Position numbers and translations under genes: made by a program
From: Burkholderiales bacterium
Lineage (GTDB): Bacteria; Pseudomonadota; Gammaproteobacteria; Burkholderiales; JAEUOS01
DNA: 5,662 nt
Assembly (NCBI GenBank): GCA_947456845.1
Contig: CANGUJ010000282.1
Coordinates: 1 to 5,662 of the forward strand
Reading direction: 5' to 3'
In this document: in pieces, positions 1 through 5,192 of the stretch
Layout of the letters: each line of letters begins with the position of its first letter
How positions within the stretch are numbered: position 1 is the stretch's first letter
Notes under the pieces: generated by a model
What the model was told of the DNA's origin: nothing
The model's database searches: none
What the model saw: the letters and a program-made list of their open reading frames with translations, nothing else

Positions 1-770
1 ACCCCTTCGGCGCAGCTGGTCCACAGTCGGCCGTCGCCGTCGATGCGAAAGCCGTCGAAGAAACCCGCGTTGCAGACCGCGAACACGCTGGAGGCGCCCA
101 GGGTGCGGCCGTCCGCATTGACCGCCAGGCGGCGGATGTGGCGCGGGCCGTCGGGGTCCTCGGTGCCGCCGCTGTCGGCAACGTACAGCCATTTCTCGTC
201 GCGCGAGAAGGCCAGGCCGTTGGGATGGTGGAAGTCGTCCGCCACCCGGGTGACCGCGCCGCTGCCAGGATCGATGCGGTAGACATGGCCGCCGTCCTGC
301 TCCTGCGGGGCGCGCGCCCCCTCGTAGTCGGCGATGATGCCGTAATCCGGGTCGGTGAACCAGATCGAGCCATCGGACTTGACCACCACGTCATTGGGCG
401 AATTCAGGCGCTTGCCTTCGTAGCGGTCGGCCAGCACCGTGACGCTGCCGTCGTGCTCGGTGCGGGTGACGCGGCGCCCCTGGTGCTCGCAGCTCACGAG
501 CCGGCCTTCACGGTCGTTGGTATTGCCGTTGGTGTAGTTGGACGGCTCGCGGAACACCGACACCGAGCCGTCGGTGTCGTCGTAGCGCATGATGCGGTTG
601 TTGGGCAAGTCCGACCACAGCAGGTAGCGGCCGCCGCCGAACCAGGCCGGGCCCTCGGCCCAGCGGCATCCGGTCCACAGGCGCTCCACCCGCGCATGCC
701 CGACAAAACAGCGCGCGAATTCGGGTTCGACCACCTCGAACCCGCTGCCTTCGATTTCTCCGTAGTGCAT
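1..770 (-). CDS. SMP-30/gluconolactonase/LRE family lactone hydrolase, C-terminus cut off by the window edge
   Basis: This is probably a cytoplasmic, metal-dependent lactonase with a six-bladed beta-propeller fold; the family opens sugar or other lactones. The ATG is at 770-768 and the frame stays open for 256 codons to the left edge. Family members are usually about 300 residues, so roughly 40-50 residues are missing. The four expected active-site positions are visible: Glu39 in WAEGP, Asn126 in LNSPND, Asn184 in HHPNGLAFS and Asp239 in FFDGFRIDGDGRLW. They correspond to Glu18, Asn103, Asn154 and Asp204 of SMP-30. IWFTDPDYG (136-144) is another family hallmark. No signal peptide is seen. A GGGGG run lies about 7-8 bases before the ATG as a weak ribosome site; an in-frame GTG at 776-774 is possible but too close to it. 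The gene diverges from the TRAP operon, which suggests shared control and a related substrate. The exact lactone is unknown. Confidence 0.9.
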   Translation of the reverse strand, partial: MHYGEIEGSGFEVVEPEFARCFVGHARVERLWTGCRWAEGPAWFGGGRYLLWSDLPNNRIMRYDDTDGSVSVFREPSNYTNGNTNDREGRLVSCEHQGRRVTRTEHDGSVTVLADRYEGKRLNSPNDVVVKSDGSIWFTDPDYGIIADYEGARAPQEQDGGHVYRIDPGSGAVTRVADDFHHPNGLAFSRDEKWLYVADSGGTEDPDGPRHIRRLAVNADGRTLGASSVFAVCNAGFFDGFRIDGDGRLWTSCAEG

Positions 771-791
771 GATCACTGCCCCCGATGTCGG

Positions 792-807
792 TCGCGCGGC
801 CGCGCGA
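792..807. repeat. 16-bp perfect palindrome, possible operator
   Basis: TCGCGCGGCCGCGCGA reads identically on both strands. It lies 22 bases upstream of the lactonase start codon and within the divergent region. A dimeric regulator could bind here, but a CG-only palindrome is also fairly likely by chance in such G+C-rich DNA. No regulator gene is present in the window to pair with it. Confidence 0.4.
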
Positions 808-823
808 TGGTCTATTTTTCCAT
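807..823. repeat. ATGG-N9-CCAT inverted repeat around a T-rich core
   Basis: ATGG (807-810) and CCAT (820-823) are inverted half-sites separated by nine bases that include TATTTTT, the most A+T-rich run nearby. It directly adjoins the 16-bp palindrome, sharing base 807. The symmetry and location suit a repressor site, but the half-sites are only four bases long. Confidence 0.3.
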
Positions 824-854
824 GGTGCGCTACACTCGCTTGCAGCGGATTCGC

Positions 855-869
855 CCCCGGAAAACGGGG
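855..869. repeat. Small stem-loop CCCCG-GAAAA-CGGGG
   Basis: A perfect 5-bp stem closes a 5-base GAAAA loop in the divergent region, upstream of dctQ. No T-run follows, so it is not a standard terminator. It may sit in the 5' untranslated region of the TRAP messenger RNA if transcription starts upstream, or it may be incidental. Confidence 0.3.
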
Positions 870-878
870 CCGATACTA

Positions 879-896
879 CAACAACGACCAACAACG
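879..896. repeat. Direct repeat of CAACAACG with 10-base period
   Basis: CAACAACG occurs at 879-886 and again at 889-896, separated by AC. The repeat interval is about one helical turn. It lies in an A/C-rich stretch about 35-50 bases before the dctQ start. It could be a tandem regulator site or an unstructured CA-rich leader that favours translation. Both readings are inference. Confidence 0.35.
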
Positions 897-921
897 CAAT
901 CCGCGCAGCGCCAAATACAAC

Positions 922-929
922 GGAGGAGG
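922..929 (+). promoter_or_regulatory. Strong ribosome binding site of dctQ
   Basis: GGAGGAGG is the best Shine-Dalgarno match in the window. It ends two bases before the ATG at 932, and its first GGAGG copy sits five bases away. It fixes the dctQ start and excludes an N-terminal extension that stays open from an ATG at 785. Confidence 0.8.
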
Positions 930-931
930 CA

Positions 932-1465
932 ATGGGATTGTTCGACCGATGGCTGGGGCAGCTCGCCCGCAGCCTGCACATGCTGGCCGCGATATGGCTG
1001 TTCTCGCTGGCCTTCCTGATCCTGGCCGACGTGATCGGTCGCGGCATCTTCAACCAGCCCATCCAGGGCACCGCCGAGCTGGTGGCCAATTCGATCGTCG
1101 CCATCGGCTTCCTGCAGCTCTCGCACTCCATCCGCATGCGCGGCATGCTGCGCGCGGAGTTCCTCGACGCCTACCTGCCGGCCTGGCTGATGCGCGGATT
1201 CTCCATGCTCGGCTACCTCGTGGCGATCGTGCTTTTCCTCGCCATCGCCTACGCCTCCTGGGAGCCCATGCTCAACGCGGTGGAGATCGGCGAGTACCAG
1301 GGCGACGGGGCGCTGCGGGTGCCGACCTGGCCGGTGCGCATCATCATCGTGGCCATGAGCGTGCTCTCGGCGCTGTCCTACGCCTCCCTGTTCGCCCGCG
1401 GCCTGCGCGGCGACCACGAGGCCGCGCCGGACGCCGGCGCGAGCCAGAGCGCGGGAGGCCACTGA
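932..1465 (+). CDS. dctQ: TRAP transporter small permease subunit (DctQ family)
   Basis: This is the small inner-membrane subunit of a tripartite ATP-independent periplasmic transporter. In this family it pairs with the large subunit and supports sodium-driven uptake of organic acids. It has 177 residues, the normal size, and four likely membrane helices at about 16-38, 47-66, 88-110 and 131-153. Family signatures include ADVIGRGIFNQP (32-43), the conserved Glu49 in GTAEL at the start of helix two, and RVPTWPVR (129-136) leading into helix four. The C-terminal 20 residues are polar and Ala/Gly-rich, as is common in DctQ tails. The start at 932 is set by the GGAGGAGG site. The stop TGA (1463-1465) shares its A with the ATG of dctM, so translation of the two is probably coupled. 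It is the first gene of the rightward unit. Confidence 0.93.
   Translation: MGLFDRWLGQLARSLHMLAAIWLFSLAFLILADVIGRGIFNQPIQGTAELVANSIVAIGFLQLSHSIRMRGMLRAEFLDAYLPAWLMRGFSMLGYLVAIVLFLAIAYASWEPMLNAVEIGEYQGDGALRVPTWPVRIIIVAMSVLSALSYASLFARGLRGDHEAAPDAGASQSAGGH
1453..1458 (+). promoter_or_regulatory. Ribosome binding site of dctM inside the end of dctQ
   Basis: GGGAGG lies six bases before the ATG at 1465 and within the last codons of dctQ. It decides the dctM start in a frame that is otherwise open from 769. Together with the TGATG overlap it indicates tightly linked production of both membrane subunits. Confidence 0.75.
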
Positions 1466-2802
1466 TGGGCTCGACCGCATTCGCCGGGATGATGATCGTC
1501 ATCCTGATCCTCATGATCGCCGCCGGCTTCCACATCAACGTCGCCCTGGCGGCCGCCAGCGTGGTGGGCGTGGGCATCCTGGCCGGCAAGGCCAGCGTGG
1601 CCCTGTCCATCCTATCGACCACGTCCTACGAGGTGCTGCGCGACTACGTCTTCGCAGTCATCCCGATGTTCATCCTGATGGGGGAGCTCATCGCCCGGAG
1701 CGGCGCCGCCAAGGACATGTTCGTCGTCCTCAACCGCCTGCTCAAGCGGGTGCCCGGCCGGCTCGCGGTGGCCACCGTGCTCGGCAACGCGGTGTTCGCC
1801 GCGGTGGTGGGCGTGTCGATCGCCTCGGCGGCGACCTTCTCGCGCGTCGCCTATCCGCAGATGGTGGCGCTCAGGTACGACAAGACGGTCGCGCTCGGCT
1901 GCATCGCCGGCAGCTCCTCGCTGGGCATGCTGATCCCGCCCTCGGTGCTGATGATCGTCTGGGGCGTGCTCACCGAACTCTCCATCGGCAAGCTCTTCCT
2001 GGCCGGGTTCCTGCCCGGCATGCTGCTGGCCTTCTTGTATGCCGCCTACTGCGTGGTGCTGGCGCTGATCAAGCCCGAACTGTTCGGCGAAGGCAAGCGC
2101 GCCATCGACCGGGCGGTCGGGAAAGCGGGCCTGGACGAAACCCCGATAGACCGCGACGTCGTCATCGGCACCACCGGCACGGCGCTCCTGATCCTCGTGG
2201 TCCTGGGCGGCATCTGGACCGGCATCTTCACGCCCACCGAGGCCTCCGGCATCGGCGCGCTGATCGCGCTGGCGCTGGCGCTGGCCAAGGGCCTGAAGTG
2301 GAAGGACGTGGTCGAGGCGATCTCCGAGACCGGCCGCACCTCCGCGCCGCTGCTGTTCCTGCTCATCTGCGCGCAGATGTATTCGCGCCTGCTCGCCATG
2401 GGCGGCGTGGTCAACAGCATGCAGGACCTGATCCTGGGCCTCGGGTTGTCGCCGCTTCTCATCGTCACCTGCATGGTGGTGGTGTGGTTCATCCTCGGCA
2501 TGTTCATCGACTCGGTGTCGATCATCCTCCTGACCGTACCGATCTTCGCGCCGGTGGCGGCCAAGCTGGGCATCGACCCGATCGCATTCGCCATCATGGG
2601 CATTCTCGCCATCGAGGCGGGCATCCTGACCCCGCCGTTCGGCCTGGCCGTCTACACGGTCAAGGCGTGCGTGCCGGATCGCGACGTGACGCTGCGGCAG
2701 ATCTTCAGCGGCTCGACGCCGTACTGGGTGTTTCTGGTAGGCGAGGTATTCATGATTTACTATTTCCCCGTCATTGCAACGCTTTTGCCGACACGCTTCT
2801 AG
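1465..2802 (+). CDS. dctM: TRAP transporter large permease subunit (DctM family)
   Basis: This is the large inner-membrane subunit, which in this family forms the sodium-coupled transport path. It has 445 residues, slightly above the usual 425-435, and about a dozen hydrophobic segments across its whole length. Recognisable blocks are GSSSLGMLIPPS (149-160), GIFTPTEASG (253-262), LGMFIDSVSIILLTVPIF (344-361) and GILTPPFGLAVYTVK (386-400). The helix-turn block usually reading SGSSVATAATIG is here VGVSIASAATFS (about 115-126), a mild departure near the expected substrate/ion region. The hydrophilic loop at about 203-230 is charged. The start is chosen for its ribosome site and its overlap with dctQ. 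The stop TAG is 27 bases before dctP, consistent with one operon. Confidence 0.95.
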   Translation: MGSTAFAGMMIVILILMIAAGFHINVALAAASVVGVGILAGKASVALSILSTTSYEVLRDYVFAVIPMFILMGELIARSGAAKDMFVVLNRLLKRVPGRLAVATVLGNAVFAAVVGVSIASAATFSRVAYPQMVALRYDKTVALGCIAGSSSLGMLIPPSVLMIVWGVLTELSIGKLFLAGFLPGMLLAFLYAAYCVVLALIKPELFGEGKRAIDRAVGKAGLDETPIDRDVVIGTTGTALLILVVLGGIWTGIFTPTEASGIGALIALALALAKGLKWKDVVEAISETGRTSAPLLFLLICAQMYSRLLAMGGVVNSMQDLILGLGLSPLLIVTCMVVVWFILGMFIDSVSIILLTVPIFAPVAAKLGIDPIAFAIMGILAIEAGILTPPFGLAVYTVKACVPDRDVTLRQIFSGSTPYWVFLVGEVFMIYYFPVIATLLPTRF

Positions 2803-2817
2803 CGCGCGGCTTTCCAT

Positions 2818-2823
2818 GAGGAG
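2818..2823 (+). promoter_or_regulatory. Ribosome binding site of dctP
   Basis: GAGGAG sits six bases before the ATG at 2830. This supports the long signal peptide with start at residue 1 rather than at the later Met5 or Met13. An ATG at 2816 overlapping the site is out of frame. Confidence 0.7.
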
Positions 2824-2829
2824 ACGAAA

Positions 2830-3915
2830 ATGAAACGTTCCATGCTTTTGCACACGCGCGCGCCGATGCGCGCGACGCTGGCGGCTGTCGCGCTGGCCGT
2901 CGCGGGTTCCGCCACGGCCGAGACCTTCAAGCTGCGCATCGGCGCCGGGCATCCGGTGACCGGCATCGCGCATGTCACGGCGGTGCAGGATTTCTTCATG
3001 CCAGAGGTGAACAAGCGCCTCGAACCGCTCGGCCACAAGGTGGAATGGACCGCCGCCTGGGGCGGCTCGGTCGCCAAGCTGCCGGAAACCCTGGAGGCCA
3101 CCAAGACCGGCCTCTTGGACGTGGGCGTGATCAATTTCCCGTTCCACAGCGCGACGCTGTTCACCAACAACTTCCCGTTCTACTTTCCGTTCCAGTCCTC
3201 CGACCATGTGCTGGCGGTCAAGGCGGTGCGCGCCACCTACGACCAGGTGCCGTGGCTGTACGAGGTTTTCGAGAAGAAGTACAACCAGAAGCACCTGGGC
3301 ATCGGCCAGAACGGCGACTACGGTATCGGCGCGCGCTTCGAGATCAAGACCTTCGACGACCTCAAGGGCAAGAAGGTGGGCGCGGCCGGCCCGAACCTGA
3401 ACTGGTTCCGCAATACCGGCGTGGTGGGGGTGCAAAGCAGCCTGAACGAAGGCTACAACGCCATGCAGACCGGCGTGTACCAGGGATTCGTGATCTTCCC
3501 CGGCCCCTACTTCGGCTTCAAGCTGCATGAGGTGGGCAAGTACTACCTCAACGCCGGACTCGGCGCCCCCGCGGCCATCGGCCTGACCATCAACATGGAC
3601 ACCTGGAAGAAACTACCCAAGCCGGTGCAGGACGTGTTCGTCGCCGTGGGTCGGGAATACGACGTGGTCAACGCGCAGATGCAACAGAAAGCCGACGTCG
3701 AGGCCCTGGACAAGCTCAAGGCCGCCGGCGTGACGGTGGTCGACCTGCCGCTGGCCGAACGCGCCAAGTGGGCCAAGGCCATCGCCACCCTGCCCGGCGA
3801 CATGGCCAAGGATGCCAACAAGCGCGGCGAGCCGGGCACCCAGGTGTTCCGCGCCTACATCGCCCAGCTGAAGAAACTCGGCTACAACTTCCCTTCGGAA
3901 TACAAGATCGACTAA
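2830..3915 (+). CDS. dctP: TRAP transporter periplasmic substrate-binding protein (DctP family)
   Basis: This is the secreted receptor that captures the substrate and delivers it to the DctQM membrane complex. It has 361 residues, slightly long for the family. A signal peptide is clear: basic start with Lys2 and Arg3, hydrophobic core at about 15-27, and probable cleavage after ATA at residue 30. Family regions are seen at FDDLKGKKVG (175-184), SLNEGYNAMQTGVYQGF (204-220) and YFGFKLHEVGKYY (227-239). Two positions are unusual. The Arg that in typical members follows the LKG block and binds a carboxylate is Gly184. The Asn of the usual QENP motif corresponds to about Ile222 in FVIFPGPY. This suggests a divergent subfamily with another ligand mode, perhaps aromatic acids. 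The ligand cannot be named. The alignment was made by eye. A strong hairpin follows the gene and may stabilise or separate its message. Confidence 0.94.
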   Translation: MKRSMLLHTRAPMRATLAAVALAVAGSATAETFKLRIGAGHPVTGIAHVTAVQDFFMPEVNKRLEPLGHKVEWTAAWGGSVAKLPETLEATKTGLLDVGVINFPFHSATLFTNNFPFYFPFQSSDHVLAVKAVRATYDQVPWLYEVFEKKYNQKHLGIGQNGDYGIGARFEIKTFDDLKGKKVGAAGPNLNWFRNTGVVGVQSSLNEGYNAMQTGVYQGFVIFPGPYFGFKLHEVGKYYLNAGLGAPAAIGLTINMDTWKKLPKPVQDVFVAVGREYDVVNAQMQQKADVEALDKLKAAGVTVVDLPLAERAKWAKAIATLPGDMAKDANKRGEPGTQVFRAYIAQLKKLGYNFPSEYKID

Positions 3916-3924
3916 GCGCGGAGC

Positions 3925-3951
3925 CGGGGGTGCGCGCCACGCGCACCCCCG
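3925..3951 (+). terminator. 12-bp perfect hairpin after dctP, possible attenuator or mRNA-stabilising element
   Basis: Bases 3925-3936 (CGGGGGTGCGCG) pair perfectly with 3940-3951 across a three-base CCA loop. No T-run follows, so it is not a classic intrinsic terminator. The spacing is symmetrical: nine bases from the dctP stop and nine bases to the next ATG. Such structures after binding-protein genes commonly protect the upstream message or partly stop transcription, raising receptor over membrane-subunit levels. Which applies here is inference. Confidence 0.65.
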
Positions 3952-3960
3952 CCAGACCCG

Positions 3961-5154
3961 ATGAACCACCCCCCATCCCCGATCATCAGCGCGGCCGAGG
4001 CCATCGAGGCCGCGCGCCGCCTGACACCGAAGCTCGCGCAACGCGCCGCGGCCTGCGAAGCCGCGCGGCGCTGCCCCGGCGAGACCATCGCCGAGTTGTA
4101 TTCGAGCGGGCTGATGCGCATGATGCAGCCGCGCATGTTCGGCGGCTCGGAACTCGGCGCCGACGTGCTGCTTGAGGTCGTGCTCGAGATGTGCAAGGCC
4201 TGCGCCTCCACCGCCTGGGTATGGCTCAACCTGGCCACCCACTCGTGGAACATCGGCCAGTTTGAACTGCAGGCGCAGCATGACGTGTGGGACAGCGAAC
4301 CCGGCGCGGTCGCCGCCACCGGCCTGGCCTTTCCCTGCGGCAAGGCGATCCCGGTCGCCGGCGGCTACCGAGTGAGCGGCAAGTGGCCCTTCGGCAGCGG
4401 CGTGGATGCCGCCTCCTGGATGCTGGTGGGGGCGCTGGTGGAGCGCAGCGGGCCTCCGGAACGACGCTTTTTCCTGGTGCCGCAGCCGCAGTTCAGGAGC
4501 CTGGACGACTGGCGCGCCTACGGGCTGGCCGGCTCCGGCAGCCACACGGTAGAAGTGGAAGACGCGTTCGTGCCTGAACACCGCACCCTGGCCGCCGAGG
4601 TGTTCGCCGAGGGGTCCAACGTGCCCGGCGGCCGCGTCCACGCCTCGCCGCTGTATCGCCTGCCTACCTTCGCGATGTTCGGCTTCGCGCTGGGCATGGT
4701 GCCGCTGGGCCTGGCCCGCGCGGCCGCCGCCGAGATGGCGGGCACTCTCAGGAAGCGCGCCGGCACCTACACCGGCGCCCGCTTGGCCGAGATGGCCCCC
4801 CTGCAACTGCGGCTTGCCGAGACGCTGGCCGCGGTGGATTTCTTCGAGACCCAGTTCCGTGCCGACTTAGCGCAGATGGTCGCGCAGACCGAGGCGGGTG
4901 CCGGGTCGCCGCGCGGCGACAAGTTGCGCTGGAAACGCAATCTCGCCTGGGGCACCCGCCTGGCCAAGCAGGCGATGGACAACGTGATGGCCATGAGCGG
5001 CGCCGGCGGCCTAAATGCCGAGGGCCACCTGCAGCGCCAGTTCCGCGACCTCAACGCCGGCGCCTCGCACATCGCCCTGACCTGGGACGTGCAGGCGCCG
5101 ATGTTTGGCCAGGAGGTCCTGGGCCTACCGCCGCCGCCCGGATTTCTGGTCTGA
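3961..5154 (+). CDS. Acyl-CoA dehydrogenase-fold flavin-dependent monooxygenase (group D, HpaH-C2/HsaA/IacA/DszC-like)
   Basis: This is probably the oxygenase part of a two-component system that uses reduced flavin and O2 to hydroxylate an aromatic compound. The 397-residue length fits. The N-terminal helical part (about 10-110) has the AELYSSGLMRMMQPRMFGG block and His94 in NLATHSW, near the expected His of HpaH-C2. The beta domain has SGKWPFGSGVD (139-149), with Ser146 matching the active-site Ser of that group, followed by DWRAYGLAGSGSHTVEVED (183-201). The C-terminal part has LQRQFRDL (357-364) and His370. It lacks the YEG(T/A) catalytic-Glu motif of true acyl-CoA dehydrogenases, which argues against dehydrogenation. 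No flavin reductase partner is in the window. Substrate is unknown. ATG 3961 is the first start after the dctP stop in this frame, but it has no Shine-Dalgarno sequence. Automatic annotation as acyl-CoA dehydrogenase is the main alternative. Confidence 0.85.
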   Translation: MNHPPSPIISAAEAIEAARRLTPKLAQRAAACEAARRCPGETIAELYSSGLMRMMQPRMFGGSELGADVLLEVVLEMCKACASTAWVWLNLATHSWNIGQFELQAQHDVWDSEPGAVAATGLAFPCGKAIPVAGGYRVSGKWPFGSGVDAASWMLVGALVERSGPPERRFFLVPQPQFRSLDDWRAYGLAGSGSHTVEVEDAFVPEHRTLAAEVFAEGSNVPGGRVHASPLYRLPTFAMFGFALGMVPLGLARAAAAEMAGTLRKRAGTYTGARLAEMAPLQLRLAETLAAVDFFETQFRADLAQMVAQTEAGAGSPRGDKLRWKRNLAWGTRLAKQAMDNVMAMSGAGGLNAEGHLQRQFRDLNAGASHIALTWDVQAPMFGQEVLGLPPPPGFLV

Positions 5155-5177
5155 CCGGTCGCGCGACCCGCCTTCTC

Positions 5178-5191
5178 CGGGGCGCACCCCG
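5178..5191 (+). repeat. Small stem-loop directly before the acyl-CoA synthetase start
   Basis: CGGGG (5178-5182) pairs with CCCCG (5187-5191) around a CGCA loop, one base before the ATG at 5193. It occupies the position of a ribosome site, and no Shine-Dalgarno sequence is seen. It may limit initiation unless opened by ribosomes ending at the upstream TGA (5152-5154). A chance origin in G+C-rich DNA is possible. Confidence 0.35.
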
Positions 5192-5192
5192 C

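Larger units (their letters stand above)
771..931. promoter_or_regulatory. Divergent intergenic region between the lactonase and TRAP operon
   Basis: This 161-base gap separates two outward-facing transcription units, so promoters for both are expected here. It holds a 16-bp palindrome, an ATGG-N9-CCAT inverted repeat around a T-rich core, a small hairpin, a direct repeat of CAACAACG and the dctQ ribosome site. No convincing sigma-70 promoter could be picked. TACACT at 831-836 resembles a -10 element but has no good -35 partner. TTGCAG at 840-845 resembles a -35 but has no -10 at 16-18 bases. On the minus strand, TTGCGT-N15-TAGTAT is possible but its spacing is short. The role as a control region is inferred from gene orientation. 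Confidence 0.6.

Noticed and set aside
855..869. Intrinsic terminator in the divergent region
   Set aside because: The stem has only five base pairs and no T-run, and no gene converges on it.
785..931. N-terminal extension of dctQ from an ATG at 785
   Set aside because: The added 49 residues resemble non-coding translation, including a run of Thr, and the strong GGAGGAGG site directly before 932 fixes the start.
138..1019. 293-residue plus-strand frame over the lactonase and the divergent region
   Set aside because: It runs antisense to the lactonase, whose active-site motifs are intact, and then reads through the control region into dctQ out of frame. It shows no family resemblance.
769..1464. 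Long N-terminal extension of dctM from 769
   Set aside because: It overlaps all of dctQ in another frame. The real start at 1465 has its own ribosome site and matches the family length.
1612..3528. 638-residue open frame on the minus strand opposite dctM and dctP
   Set aside because: Its product is rich in His, Arg, Asp, Gln and Gly without any domain pattern, as expected from the antisense frame of G+C-rich genes. The plus strand carries clear TRAP families.
3613..4806. 397-residue open frame on the minus strand opposite dctP and the monooxygenase
   Set aside because: Low-complexity composition and full overlap with two recognised genes make it a shadow of codon bias.
2830..5154. Fusion or read-through of dctP and the monooxygenase, which share a frame
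   Set aside because: The TAA stop at 3913-3915 is clean, both proteins are full length, and a periplasmic receptor fused to a cytoplasmic flavoenzyme would not make sense.
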